64,000 nt of DNA from an uncultured Cellulomonas sp. (GCF_947494015.1 NZ_CANLTL010000006.1:1-64000), one strand, 5' to 3'; numbered from the stretch's first letter, positions 52,344-62,389 are shown. Numbers and translations are program-made. The notes: a model not told the origin generated them from the sequence alone.

Positions 52344-53513
52344 TCAGGCCAGCGTCGTGCCGAACGCCAGACCGAGCACGTACGTGATGCCCGCCGCGCC
52401 GAAGCCGATCAGCAGCTGGCGGCCGGCGCGGCGCAGCGGCGGCCCGCCGGAGAGCACGCCGACCGTCGCGCCCGTGGCCAGCAGCGCGAGCCCGACCAGG
52501 GCGCAGGCGACCAGCACGGCGGCGAGACCGTCGAGCCCGAGCAGGTACGGGAGCACCGGCACCAGGGCGCCCGAGGCGAAGAAGCAGAAGCTCGACCCCG
52601 CAGCCCCCAGGGCGGAGCCGACGGCCTCGTGCTCGTCGACGTCGGGGGCGCCCGCCGACGCGGAGACGGGCGCGGCCCCCGCCGGTGGCGTGCCGCCGGT
52701 CGCCGGCCGCTCGTCGGCACCGGGTGGCGTGTCGAGGCCGGCCAGCACCTCGCGGGCATGCTCGGCGGCGGCGTCGGGGCTCATCCCGCGGGCGCGGTAG
52801 ACCAGGGCGAGCTCGTTCGCGTCCACATCGAGGTGCGGCAGCACCTCGCGCGCGCGGGGGTCGGGGGTGGATGCGGCCAGCAGCTCGCGCTGGGACCGCA
52901 CCGACACGAACTCCCCGGCCGCCATCGACAACGCTCCGGCCAGCAGCCCGGCGATCCCGGTGAGCAGGACGGTGGCCTGCGCCACGCCGCTCGCGCCGAT
53001 GCCCAGCACGAGCGCGAGGTTGCTCACCAGGCCGTCGTTCGCCCCGAAGACCGCTGCGCGGAAGGTGCCGGACATGCGGTTGCGCCCGCGCGTGGCCAGG
53101 CCTCGGACGACCTCCTCGTGGATGCGCTCGTCGGCCGCCATGGTCGGCGTCGCATCCGCCTCGGTCGCGTAGTCCGACCGCGCCTCGGCCCGTTGGGCCA
53201 GGGCCAGGACGAAGACCGAGCCGAACCGGCGGGCGAGCAGGGCCAGGGTGCGCGTGCGCCAGTCACCCCGGCGGGGACGGCCGACGTCGGGCCCGAGCAG
53301 GTCGAGCCAGTGGGCGGCGTGGCGTCCCTCCGCCTCGGCGAGCGCGAGCAGGATGGCGCGCTCCTCACCGGTGCGGCGACCGGCGAGGTCGCGGTAGACG
53401 GCCGCCTCGGCGCGCTCGTCGGCGAGGTACTGACGCCAGCGCCGCAGGTCCTTCGGGGTCCGGCGACCGCCCGGTGAGACCCGGGCGGAGCGGTGCGCAG
53501 ACGTGTCAGGCAT
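52344..53513 (-). CDS. Ferritin-like/rubrerythrin domain fused to VIT1/CCC1 transporter
   Basis: N-term RRWRQYLADERAEAAVYRDLAGR...LAEAEGRHAAHW; C-term FRAAVFGANDGLVSNLALVLGI...SMAAGEFVSVRSQRELL. Confidence 0.92.
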   Translation of the reverse strand: MPDTSAHRSARVSPGGRRTPKDLRRWRQYLADERAEAAVYRDLAGRRTGEERAILLALAEAEGRHAAHWLDLLGPDVGRPRRGDWRTRTLALLARRFGSVFVLALAQRAEARSDYATEADATPTMAADERIHEEVVRGLATRGRNRMSGTFRAAVFGANDGLVSNLALVLGIGASGVAQATVLLTGIAGLLAGALSMAAGEFVSVRSQRELLAASTPDPRAREVLPHLDVDANELALVYRARGMSPDAAAEHAREVLAGLDTPPGADERPATGGTPPAGAAPVSASAGAPDVDEHEAVGSALGAAGSSFCFFASGALVPVLPYLLGLDGLAAVLVACALVGLALLATGATVGVLSGGPPLRRAGRQLLIGFGAAGITYVLGLAFGTTLA

Positions 53514-53629
53514 GGGCCCGATCCTCCCAGACGCTGCCGACGGACCCGTCCGGCGAGTTGCCGTGCCCAGCGCCATGGCGGACGGTGGATCCGGCCGCTC
53601 GGACACCCGGGGCCGGAAGGGGGACTGCC

Positions 53630-54061
53630 ATGCCGGACCAGCGATCCATCGACGCGGAGCTGTCGTCGGTCGCGCCCGCACGGCGCTGGGCACGGGAGAA
53701 GTTCGACGCGGCGGGCGTGGAGCCCGCGGTCCGGGACCTGCTCGTGCTGCTGGTCAGCGAGGTGGTGACGAACGCCGTCGAGCACGCCGCGCCGCCGCTG
53801 CTGCTGCGCATCGACGTGACCGACGAGGCGACCCGCGTCGAGGTCGAGGATCGCGCTCGCGAGCTGCCGATCCTCAAGGACCCCGAGCCGAGCGAGCCGG
53901 GCGGCCGCGGGATCAAGTTCGTCGACGACCTCGCCACCCGGTGGGGCACCGAGCCGCCGAGCACGCCGGACGGCGTGAAGACGGTGTGGTTCGAGGTGGC
54001 GCACCGACCGGACGACCGGTCGTCGTCCGGCCCGGCGACGGACGGCGCCGGCGAGGGCTGA
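53630..54061 (+). CDS. ATP-binding (HATPase_c) anti-sigma-factor-like protein
   Basis: VRDLLVLLVSEVVTNAVEHAAPPLLLRIDVTDEATRVEVEDRARELP...GGRGIKFVDDLATRWG. Confidence 0.87.
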   Translation: MPDQRSIDAELSSVAPARRWAREKFDAAGVEPAVRDLLVLLVSEVVTNAVEHAAPPLLLRIDVTDEATRVEVEDRARELPILKDPEPSEPGGRGIKFVDDLATRWGTEPPSTPDGVKTVWFEVAHRPDDRSSSGPATDGAGEG

Positions 54062-54136
54062 CCTCGCCGGCACGCCGGGGACGGCCGGTGGCCGACCCCG
54101 GCCGGCTGCCCGGTGGGGCAGCCGGCGTGGGGACCG

Positions 54137-55126
54137 TCAGCTCGCGGGAGCCGCCGCGCGCAGCCGCTCCAGCAGGGGCCCGGCGGCGGTGTCGAGGAAC
54201 TCCTGCTGCTTCTCGTCGCCGACCTGGACCAGCGCGATGTCGGTGAAGCCGGCCTCCCAGTACGGCCTGACCGTCTCCACGATCGCGTCCAGGTCCGGCC
54301 CGCACGCGATCTGCCCGGCGACGTCGTCGGGCCGCACGAACTGGCTCGCGGCGTCGAAGGCCTCGGTCGTCGGCAGGTCGGCGTTGACCTTCCAGCCGCC
54401 GGCGAACCAGCGGAACTGCTCGTGCGCGCGCTCCAGGGCGGCGTCGGCGTCGGTGTCCCACGAGATCGGGATCTGCCCGATCTTGCGCCCGGGCGCCAGG
54501 TCGGCCTTCGCGCGCTCGGCGTCCCAGTGCTCGATCGCGTCGCCGTCGGGCTCCACCGCGATGAGGTGGTCCGCCCACGGGGAGAACCGGGAGATGGACT
54601 GCGGGCCGGAGACGGCCACGCCGATCTGCACCTTCTCGTCCGGCAGGTCCCAGATCTTCGCCGAGTCCACGCGGAAGTGGTTGCCGTCGAAGGTCAGCCG
54701 CTCGCCCGCGAGCAGCTCACGGAGGATCTCGATCGCCTCCTCGAGCATGTCGTGACGCTCACCGACCGCGGGCCAGCGCTCCCCGACGACGTGCTCGTTG
54801 AGGTTCTCCCCCGCGCCCAGCCCGAGGATGAAGCGGTTGTCCGACAGGACACCCAGCGTGGCCGCCTTCTGCGCCACGACGGCCGGGTGGTACCGGACCG
54901 TCGGGCAGGTCACGTACGTCATGAGCTCGACCCGCTCGGTGGCGTGCGCGACGGCGCCGAGCATCGACCAGGCGTAGCCGGCATGGCCCTGGGCGTCGAG
55001 CCACGGGAAGTAGTGGTCGCTGGACACCTCGAAGTCGAAGCCCTGCCGCTCGGCACCCACCGCGTACCGCACGAGGTCCTTGGGGCTGCTCTGCTCGGTC
55101 ATCAACGTGTACCCGAATCGCGTCAT
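54137..55126 (-). CDS. LLM-class F420-dependent oxidoreductase (TIGR03557-like)
   Basis: MTRFGYTLMTEQSSPKDLVRYAVGAERQGFDFEVSSDHYFPWL...LGLGAGENLNEHVVGERWP. Confidence 0.92.
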   Translation of the reverse strand: MTRFGYTLMTEQSSPKDLVRYAVGAERQGFDFEVSSDHYFPWLDAQGHAGYAWSMLGAVAHATERVELMTYVTCPTVRYHPAVVAQKAATLGVLSDNRFILGLGAGENLNEHVVGERWPAVGERHDMLEEAIEILRELLAGERLTFDGNHFRVDSAKIWDLPDEKVQIGVAVSGPQSISRFSPWADHLIAVEPDGDAIEHWDAERAKADLAPGRKIGQIPISWDTDADAALERAHEQFRWFAGGWKVNADLPTTEAFDAASQFVRPDDVAGQIACGPDLDAIVETVRPYWEAGFTDIALVQVGDEKQQEFLDTAAGPLLERLRAAAPAS

Positions 55127-55178
55127 GGCGCCACGGTCCCACCGGCCGGCCGGGGCGGCATCTCGACGCGACGAGCGG

Positions 55179-56315
55179 TCAGCGCACCGGGCCGGCCCAC
55201 GGCTCGACCCCGGTCCGCACCACCTCGCCGGTGCGGGCGGACTCCACGATCGCGCGCCCGACGAGGTGGTCCTGGCAGCCTTCCGCGAGCGGGTACGGCG
55301 GCGGCGCGTCGCCCGCGACCCACGCCGCGGTGCCGGCGAGCAGCGAGGCGCCGGCGATGTCGTCGTCGCCGAGCCGGGCACCCTCGAACGGGTTCCGGTA
55401 GAGCACCTCGCCGTCCAGGCTCAGGTGCTCGAGGTCGAAGCCGGGCAGGTCCTGCTCGACGCCGGTCTGCCGCCGCACGAGGTGCGACTCGACGATCGTG
55501 CGGGGCCCCGTCATCCGCATGAGCCGGTCGTCGACCATCTCCCCGTGGCTGCCGCGCAGCACGAGGCGGTTGACCCGCAGCCGGTTGCGGGACTGGTTGT
55601 CGGTGAAGTCGTACAGCGCGCTGCGCCCGCCGCCGAGATCCAGCGTGGCCAGGGTCGTGGTGGCCGCGTGCGGCTCGTCGTCGTCGGTCCAGCCGGCGCG
55701 GCTGAGCGGGCTCACCAGCGGCGCGGAGAACGTCCGCGCGTGCACCGTGACCGGGTCGAACCCCGCACCGAGCATCGCCCGGATCAGGGACACCGCGTGG
55801 TACTCGTGCGTCGAGGACACCTGCACGGACGTCGGCACCCCCAGCACCCCACGACGGGCCAGCGTGATGCGGGCGGCGTGCGCGGGCATCCGGGGGCTGT
55901 GCTCGGCGACCTGCACGAGGCCGGACGCGCCGACGTCGGCCCACAGCGAGCGCAGCCCGGCGACGTCGGGCGCGGGCGGCGTCTCGACGAGCACCGGCAC
56001 GTCGGCCGCCACGAGCTCGCGGATCACCCCCGGGGCGACGTCCCAGGGGACGGAGACGAGGACGAAGTCCGGCCGGTCGGCCGCGAGCGCCTCGGCGACG
56101 GTCCGGTACGCCGGGACGTCCCAGGTGCGCTCCACGTCGCCACCGGGTTCGGCACGGCGGCTGACCACGCCGGTGACGGTGAAGCGGTCGGGCAGCACGT
56201 GGGCGAGGCGGTTGAAGAACTGCGCCCGGTAGCCGCTGCCGACGACGGCGAAGCGCGCCCGCCGGGTGATGCCCGAGGCACCACCCGGCGGGGCGGTCTG
56301 AGGGGGTGTCGGCAC
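55179..56315 (-). CDS. Gfo/Idh/MocA family oxidoreductase
   Basis: RFAVVGSGYRAQFFNRLAHVLPDRFTVTGVVSRRAE...DVPVLVETPPAPD. Confidence 0.92.
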   Translation of the reverse strand: MPTPPQTAPPGGASGITRRARFAVVGSGYRAQFFNRLAHVLPDRFTVTGVVSRRAEPGGDVERTWDVPAYRTVAEALAADRPDFVLVSVPWDVAPGVIRELVAADVPVLVETPPAPDVAGLRSLWADVGASGLVQVAEHSPRMPAHAARITLARRGVLGVPTSVQVSSTHEYHAVSLIRAMLGAGFDPVTVHARTFSAPLVSPLSRAGWTDDDEPHAATTTLATLDLGGGRSALYDFTDNQSRNRLRVNRLVLRGSHGEMVDDRLMRMTGPRTIVESHLVRRQTGVEQDLPGFDLEHLSLDGEVLYRNPFEGARLGDDDIAGASLLAGTAAWVAGDAPPPYPLAEGCQDHLVGRAIVESARTGEVVRTGVEPWAGPVR

Positions 56316-56317
56316 GG

Positions 56318-57211
56318 TCAGGACAGCAGCTCGCCGCCCGTGGCACCGAGGACGTCCCCGGTGACGTAGCTCGACTCCTGCGAGGCGAAGAACACGTACA
56401 GCGGGGCGAGCTCGGCGGGCTGGCCGGCCCGGCCCATCGGGGTGTCGGTGCCGAACGACTCGACCTTGGACTCGGGCATGGTCGCCGGGATCAGCGGGGT
56501 CCAGATCGGCCCGGGGGCCACCGCGTTGACCCGGATACCCTGCTCGGCGAGCTGCTGGGACAGCCCGCGCGTGAAGTTGAGGATGCCCGCCTTCGTGGTG
56601 GCGTAGTCGAGCAGCGCCGGGCTGGGGTCGTAGGCCTGGATCGAGGTCGTGTTGATGATGGTGGACCCCGGCTGCAGGTGCGCCAGCGCCGCCTTGGTGA
56701 TCCAGAACATCGCGTACAGGTTCGTCTTGAACACCCGGTCCAGCTGCTCGGTCGAGATGCCGAGCAGGCTGTCGGGCTGCGCCATCTGGTAGGCGGCGTT
56801 GTTCACCAGCGTGTCCAGACCGCCGAGCTCGCGCACCGTGGTCTCCACGAGCTCGACGCAGTGCGACTCCTCGCGGATGTCACCGGGGATGGTGACGGCC
56901 TTGCGTCCGGCGTCCCGCACGAACCCCGCGGTGACCTGAGCGTCCTCCTCCTCGTCCGGGAGGTAGGAGATCGCGACGTCGGCGCCCTCGCGGGCGAAGG
57001 CGATCGCCACCGCGCGGCCGATGCCGGAGTCGCCGCCGGTGATCAGGGCACGCTTGCCCTCCAGCCGCCCGAACCCGCGGTAGCTCTCCTCGCCGTGGTC
57101 CGGGTCCTGCGGCATGTCGGACGTCAGGCCGGGGTGGGCGATCTTCTCCGCCGGGTGCTCGCCGTCGTGGTACTGCTCCGTCGGGTCCTGCGGGGTGGTC
57201 TGGTCGCTCAT
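56318..57211 (-). CDS. SDR family oxidoreductase (YhdF/YghA-like)
   Basis: LEGKRALITGGDSGIGRAVAIAFAREGADVAISYLPDEEEDAQVT...LVNNAAYQM...NAVAPGPIWTPLIPATMP. Confidence 0.95.
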   Translation of the reverse strand: MSDQTTPQDPTEQYHDGEHPAEKIAHPGLTSDMPQDPDHGEESYRGFGRLEGKRALITGGDSGIGRAVAIAFAREGADVAISYLPDEEEDAQVTAGFVRDAGRKAVTIPGDIREESHCVELVETTVRELGGLDTLVNNAAYQMAQPDSLLGISTEQLDRVFKTNLYAMFWITKAALAHLQPGSTIINTTSIQAYDPSPALLDYATTKAGILNFTRGLSQQLAEQGIRVNAVAPGPIWTPLIPATMPESKVESFGTDTPMGRAGQPAELAPLYVFFASQESSYVTGDVLGATGGELLS

Positions 57212-57395
57212 GGGTCAGTGGTACCGCCATGTGAGGCGGCTCACCACCGGAGCGGGTCCGACCGGACGGGAGCGGACGCTCCCAGCGGACGTCCAGGTTC
57301 GGGGCGTACCGTGGAACCACAGCCGGACCCGCAACCGCGATCGCGCGCGTCCCATCCCGGGGACCGGCCCCACCCCAGACCGAAGGGCCAGACCT

Positions 57396-58349
57396 TTGCG
57401 CCGACTCGCTACCGCCACGGTGTCCGCCGCCGTGGCGTCCCTGCTGCTCCTGACCGGCTGCGCCGGCTCGGAGGCGGGTGACACCTCGACGCCGTCGCCG
57501 AGCGCGAGCGACGACACCACCGCCACCGCACCCGAGGGCCCCACCCCGGAGGACGTCGCCGCCCTCGAGGCCGTGACCGTCGAGGGCGACGCCGGCGCCG
57601 AGCCGACCCTCACCTTCGACCAGCCGTTCGAGGTGAGCGCTCCGGTCGCCCGCGTGGTGACCGAGGGCACCGGAGCACCGCTCGAGGAGGGCCAGATGCT
57701 CTCCATGAACTTCGTCCAGGTGTCGGGGACCGACGGCAGCACCATCGGCTCGACGTACGGCACCGCCCCGGCCCAGCTCACGCTCGGCGACCCCCAGGTG
57801 TTCGGCACGCTGACCGAGGCGCTCATGGGCCAGAAGGTCGGCGCGCGCCTGCTGTTCGCGGCGCCCGGCGCCGAGGGGTCGACGATCATGGCGATCGAGG
57901 TCGCCGACGCCAAGACCATCCCGACGCGTGCGGAGGGCACCGCCATCACCCCGGCTCCGGGCCTGCCGACCGTCACCCTCGCCGACGACGGCGCCCCGAG
58001 CATCGACCCCGTCGACGCCGAGCCGCCGACGGAGCTCGTCGTGCAGCCGCTGATCGAGGGCACCGGTCCGGAGGTCACGTCCGGCCAGAGCGTCACCTTC
58101 CAGTACAGCGGCTGGCTCTGGGACGGCACGCCGTTCGACTCCTCGTGGGAGAAGGGCTCTCCCTTCACGACGACGATCGGCGCCGGCCAGGTCATCCAGG
58201 GCTGGGACCAGGGGCTCGTCGGCCAGAAGGTCGGCAGCCAGGTGCTCCTGGTGATCCCGCCGGCCCTCGGCTACGGCGACACCGACCAGGGCGCGATCCC
58301 GGCCGGGTCGACCCTCGTCTTCGTGGTGGACATCCTCGCCGCGAGCTGA
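57396..58349 (+). CDS. FKBP-type peptidyl-prolyl isomerase lipoprotein
   Basis: TTG start, lipobox LLLTGCAG; C-term VTFQYSGWLWDGTPFDSSWEKGSPFTTTIGAGQVIQGWDQGLVGQKVGSQVLLVIPPALGYG. Confidence 0.93.
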   Translation: MRRLATATVSAAVASLLLLTGCAGSEAGDTSTPSPSASDDTTATAPEGPTPEDVAALEAVTVEGDAGAEPTLTFDQPFEVSAPVARVVTEGTGAPLEEGQMLSMNFVQVSGTDGSTIGSTYGTAPAQLTLGDPQVFGTLTEALMGQKVGARLLFAAPGAEGSTIMAIEVADAKTIPTRAEGTAITPAPGLPTVTLADDGAPSIDPVDAEPPTELVVQPLIEGTGPEVTSGQSVTFQYSGWLWDGTPFDSSWEKGSPFTTTIGAGQVIQGWDQGLVGQKVGSQVLLVIPPALGYGDTDQGAIPAGSTLVFVVDILAAS

Positions 58350-58397
58350 CCCGCGCCGCCGGCCTGCCGCCGGCCCACCGCTGCCGAGCCAGCACCC

Positions 58398-58428
58398 GAC
58401 GCCCCCGGTCCCACGGACCGGGGGCGTC
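58398..58428 (+). terminator. Intrinsic-type hairpin after FKBP gene
   Basis: Perfect 14-bp stem gacgcccccggtcc-cac-ggaccgggggcgtc in convergent intergenic region. Confidence 0.88.
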
Positions 58429-58499
58429 GTCGTCCCCGCCGGGACCGGGCGCACGGGCTGGACCGGGCCGAGCCGCGCGTCCTGCTGCCGGTCCGGCGG

Positions 58500-58685
58500 T
58501 CAGGGACGGGTCGCGGTGCCGTCCACGCCCGGCTGGCCCGGCTGGCCGGCCTCGCCGGTGACGTCGACGCCCGGGTCGGCGCCGTCGTCGGCCGGGTGGG
58601 CGCGCAGGTGCAGGATGCTCGCGACGAGACCGCCCCACACGACCACGATCGAGATCACCAGGAACAGCAGGGCCACCGGGGTCAT
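58500..58685 (-). CDS. metS: MetS-like small subunit of NSS transporter
   Basis: 61-aa single-TM protein MTPVALLFLVISIVVVWGGLVASILHLR, overlapping the NSS gene stop. Confidence 0.8.
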   Translation of the reverse strand: MTPVALLFLVISIVVVWGGLVASILHLRAHPADDGADPGVDVTGEAGQPGQPGVDGTATRP

Positions 58686-60262
58686 CGCCGGGCCTCCGTC
58701 CGTGAGCGGCGGGCGGCCACGCCCGGCAGGGTGTCGGGGGTGAAGCCGTCCACGTCGTGCCGCCACCGCAGGGAGGTCAGCGCGACCGCGGCGATCGGCA
58801 GCAGGACCACCACGCCCCAGCCGAAGCCGTTGGTGAACCACCGGGGGTAGCCCTCGTAGCCGTCCTGGATCAGCGTGACGGCGCCGGAGACGAGGATGTA
58901 GCCCAGCACCACGGGGACCACCAGGCCGATCAGCACCCGCCACCAGGTCCCGACCCGCAGGGACGACACGGCGTTGAGGTGGGCCTGCAGCTCGGGCAGC
59001 CGCCGGACGACCCAGGTGGCGACCACCGCCGTGAGCACGGCCGACGTCAGCACACCCACCTCGTTGACGTACTTGTCCACGGTGTCGAGCACGTACAGCG
59101 CCGTCCGGGTGGAGAACAGCGCGACGGAGAGCAGCGCCGCCACCGCGCCGATGCGCAGCGCACCCTGGCGCGCCGTCAGGCCGAACTTCTCCTGGAAGGC
59201 CGCCGAGACGACCTGCAGGATCGACAGCAGGGACGTCAGGCCCGCGAGCGTCAGGGACCCGAAGAACAGCACCCCGAAGATCGGGCCGCCGGGCATCATC
59301 GAGATGATCTGCGGGAAGGCGATGAACGCGAGCGAGACGCCGGCGATGCCCTCCAGCTCGGCGACCGTGGTCCCGCTCTGCGCCGCCATGAACCCCAGCG
59401 CGGCGAAGACGCCGATCCCGGCGAGGATCTCGAAGGAGGAGTTCGCGAAGCCGACCACCAGCCCGGTGGAGGTCAGGTTGGACCGCCGCCGCAGGTAGGA
59501 CGAGTACGTGATCATGATCCCGAACGCGATGGACAGCGAGAAGAAGATCTGCCCGTACGCGGACACCCACACGCCGGGGTCGGCCAGCGCCGACCAGTCG
59601 GGGGTGAAGAACGCGTTGAGGCCGTCGACCGCGCCGTCGAGGAACAGCGCCCGGACCACCAGGGTCACGAACAGCACGACCAGCACCGGCAGGAACACCA
59701 GGTTCGCCCGCTCGAGGCCCTTCTGGACGCCGAGCGCCAGGATCGCGAGCACGACCACCCAGACCAGCAGCAGGGGGATCAGGACCGACGGCACCACGTC
59801 CGCGCTCACCCCGGGGGCGTCCGCCAGCTGCAGGTACTCCCCGTACAGGAAGGCCTGGGTGTCGTCGCCCCACGCCTGGGTCACGGAGAACACCAGGTAG
59901 CTCGCCGACCAGGCGATGATGACCGTGTAGTACAGGATGATCGCGAAGCTGATCGCGACCTGGAACCAGCCCAGCGTCTCCCCGCCGCGGCCCGCCAGGC
60001 GGCGCAGCGCGGCCGGTGCCGAGCCGCGGAAGCGGTGGCCGATCGAGTAGTCGAGCAGCAGCACGGGGATGCCGGCGGTGAGCAGCGCGACCAGGTACGG
60101 GACGAGGAAGGCGCCGCCGCCGTTCTCGTACGCGACGCCCGGGAACCGCCAGATGTTGCCCAGGCCGACCGCGGAGCCGATCGCGGCGAGGATGAAGCCC
60201 CGCTGACCGGACCACTGCTCGCGGGCGCGGGGCGACGGCTGCGTCGGCGCGGTCTTCGACAT
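58682..60262 (-). CDS. metP: NSS family sodium-dependent (methionine/alanine-type) transporter, MetP-like
   Basis: EQWSGQRGFILAAIGSAVGLGNIWRFPGVAYENGGGAFLVPYLVALLTAGIPVLLLDYSIG. Confidence 0.88.
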   Translation of the reverse strand: MSKTAPTQPSPRAREQWSGQRGFILAAIGSAVGLGNIWRFPGVAYENGGGAFLVPYLVALLTAGIPVLLLDYSIGHRFRGSAPAALRRLAGRGGETLGWFQVAISFAIILYYTVIIAWSASYLVFSVTQAWGDDTQAFLYGEYLQLADAPGVSADVVPSVLIPLLLVWVVVLAILALGVQKGLERANLVFLPVLVVLFVTLVVRALFLDGAVDGLNAFFTPDWSALADPGVWVSAYGQIFFSLSIAFGIMITYSSYLRRRSNLTSTGLVVGFANSSFEILAGIGVFAALGFMAAQSGTTVAELEGIAGVSLAFIAFPQIISMMPGGPIFGVLFFGSLTLAGLTSLLSILQVVSAAFQEKFGLTARQGALRIGAVAALLSVALFSTRTALYVLDTVDKYVNEVGVLTSAVLTAVVATWVVRRLPELQAHLNAVSSLRVGTWWRVLIGLVVPVVLGYILVSGAVTLIQDGYEGYPRWFTNGFGWGVVVLLPIAAVALTSLRWRHDVDGFTPDTLPGVAARRSRTEARR

Positions 60263-60464
60263 CGGGTCCTCGTTCCGGCGTCACGGCTCGGCCGGGCCCG
60301 GCCCGGCACGGACGGGGACGGCCCCCTCGCCCCGCGCCGACCCTAGCGGCGTCCCCCCGGCATGTCTCGGCGGGCACGCAGGTCGCCGCGACCCGGTGCC
60401 GCGCCCCCCGCCCCGACGTGGGCCTGCGGTTGTCCGGCGCACCGGTTGGCCGCACCGTGGACGG

Positions 60465-61442
60465 ATGACCACCGCGGACGTGCTGATCGTCGGGGCGGGC
60501 CCGGCCGGGCTGAGCGCCGCCCTCGTCCTGGGCCGGGCCCGACGCAGTGTCGTCGTCGTCGACCTGGGACGACCGCGCAACGCCGCGGCCGGCAGCATGC
60601 AGGGCTTCCTGTCCCGCGACGGCACCCCGCCCACCGAGCTGCTGGCCATCGGGAGGGAGGAGGTCGCGCGGTACGGCGTCGAGCTGCGTGACGGCGAGGT
60701 GGTGGGGCTGCACCACGACGGCGACGTGCTGGTGGCCACCCTGGCCGACGGCGACCGCCTGACCGCCCGCCGGGTGCTCGTGGCGACCGGGCTCGGCGAC
60801 GCGCTGCCGTCGGTGGACGGCGTCGCGGAGCGGTGGGGACGCGACGTCCTGCACTGCCCGTACTGCCACGGGTACGAGGTCCGGGACCGCCCGGTCGCGG
60901 TGCTCGGCCGTGGCGACGTCTCGGTGCACTACGCCCAGGTGGTCCGGCAGTGGTCGTCCGACGTGGTGCTGCTGCGTCACCGGCTGGCCCCGCCCGGCCC
61001 GCGCGAGCAGGAGGAGCTCGCGGCGCGGGACATCCGGGTGGTCGACGGCGAGGTGGCCCGGCTGGTCGTGGAGGACGACCGGCTCGCCGGTGCCCGGCTC
61101 GTCGACGGCACGCTGGTGCGGTTCGAGGTGCTGTTCGTCGGGGCGGCGACCGGCACCCGGCTGCACGACGCGCTGCTGCGCGACGTCGGCGCGCAGTTCT
61201 GGGACGGGCCGGTCACGGACGTGCCCGAGGTCGACGCGACCGGTCGCACCTCCGTGCCCGGGGTCTGGGTCGCGGGCAACGTCGCGGACCCCACCGCCCA
61301 GGTGGTCGTGGCCGCCGGGCAGGGCTACGCGGCGGGCGTGGCGCTCAACTCCGACCTGCTCGACGACGACGTCGCGGCGGCCGTGGCGGCCTACCGCGTC
61401 AGCCGCGGGGCCACCGGCGCCCAGGTGACGCCCACCCGGTAG
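60465..61442 (+). CDS. Thioredoxin-reductase-like FAD/NAD(P)-binding oxidoreductase
   Basis: DVLIVGAGPAGLSAALVLGRARRSVVVVD...DVLHCPYCHGYEVRDRPVAVLG...GVWVAGNVADPTAQVVVAAGQG. Confidence 0.92.
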   Translation: MTTADVLIVGAGPAGLSAALVLGRARRSVVVVDLGRPRNAAAGSMQGFLSRDGTPPTELLAIGREEVARYGVELRDGEVVGLHHDGDVLVATLADGDRLTARRVLVATGLGDALPSVDGVAERWGRDVLHCPYCHGYEVRDRPVAVLGRGDVSVHYAQVVRQWSSDVVLLRHRLAPPGPREQEELAARDIRVVDGEVARLVVEDDRLAGARLVDGTLVRFEVLFVGAATGTRLHDALLRDVGAQFWDGPVTDVPEVDATGRTSVPGVWVAGNVADPTAQVVVAAGQGYAAGVALNSDLLDDDVAAAVAAYRVSRGATGAQVTPTR

Positions 61443-61453
61443 CGGCCGCCGGG

Positions 61454-62350
61454 TCAGCCCTTGAGACCGGCCCGGCCGACGCCCTCGACGATGTACCGCT
61501 GGGCCGCGACGTACAGCAGCAGCACGGGGGCGCTGGCGATCACGGCCCCGGCCATGAGCAGGTCGTACCGGACGGCGTTCGCGTTCTGCAGGGTCGACAG
61601 CCCCGCGGGCAGGGTCTGGTTCTCCGGCGAGAACAGCACGTACACGGGCCACAGGAAGTCGTTCCAGTTCGTCAGGAACGACAGCATCGCCAGCGTCACC
61701 AGGGCCGGCCGGGACAGCGGCAGGATGATCTGGCGGAACGTGCGCCAGCGGGTCGCCCCGTCGATGAAGGCGGCCTCCTCGAGCTCCTTGGGCAGGCCCA
61801 GGAAGAACTGACGCAGGAAGAACACCCCGAACGCGCCCGCCGCCCCGGGCAGCACCACCGCGGCCAGGGTGTCGAGCCAGCCCAGCCGGCCCACGATCAG
61901 GTAGTTCGGGATCAGCAGGATGACCGGCGGGATGAACAGGGTGGCGATGATGACGCCGAACACGATCTTCTTGCCGCGGAACTCCACCCGGGCCAGCGCG
62001 TAGCCGGCCATCGAGGCCGTCACCAGGATCACGAGCGTCTGGAGCGTCGCGGCGAGCAGGCTGTTGACCAGCCAGCGCACGACGGGCGTCCCGGAGGTGC
62101 CCAGGATCGACTCGTACGCCTGCAGGGTGGGGTCGTCGGGGATCCACTGCGGCGTCGACGCGGCGGCCCCCGCCGTGGTCTTGAACGACGTCGTCAGCAT
62201 GTAGATCAACGGGGAGATGAACACCAGCGTCAGGACGACGAGCAGCACGTAGAGCACCACGCGCCGGGAGCTGGTCCCCCGTCGCGCCGGCTCCGGGCTC
62301 TGTGCCGTCCGCGGGGTGGGTGGCGTACGTGGCGCCGCGACCGTGCTCAT
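61454..62350 (-). CDS. Carbohydrate ABC transporter permease
   Basis: ELEEAAFIDGATRWRTFRQIILPLSRPALVTLAMLSFLTNWNDFLWPVYVL. Confidence 0.94.
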   Translation of the reverse strand: MSTVAAPRTPPTPRTAQSPEPARRGTSSRRVVLYVLLVVLTLVFISPLIYMLTTSFKTTAGAAASTPQWIPDDPTLQAYESILGTSGTPVVRWLVNSLLAATLQTLVILVTASMAGYALARVEFRGKKIVFGVIIATLFIPPVILLIPNYLIVGRLGWLDTLAAVVLPGAAGAFGVFFLRQFFLGLPKELEEAAFIDGATRWRTFRQIILPLSRPALVTLAMLSFLTNWNDFLWPVYVLFSPENQTLPAGLSTLQNANAVRYDLLMAGAVIASAPVLLLYVAAQRYIVEGVGRAGLKG

Positions 62351-62389
62351 GGCTGCTCCTGTCCCGGTGGCGGATCGTCGCGCTGCGCC

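Noticed and set aside
54137-57211. LLM oxidoreductase / Gfo-Idh-MocA / SDR run as a biosynthetic gene cluster
   Set aside because: Three co-directional generic oxidoreductases with no scaffold-forming enzyme; not enough to support a pathway.
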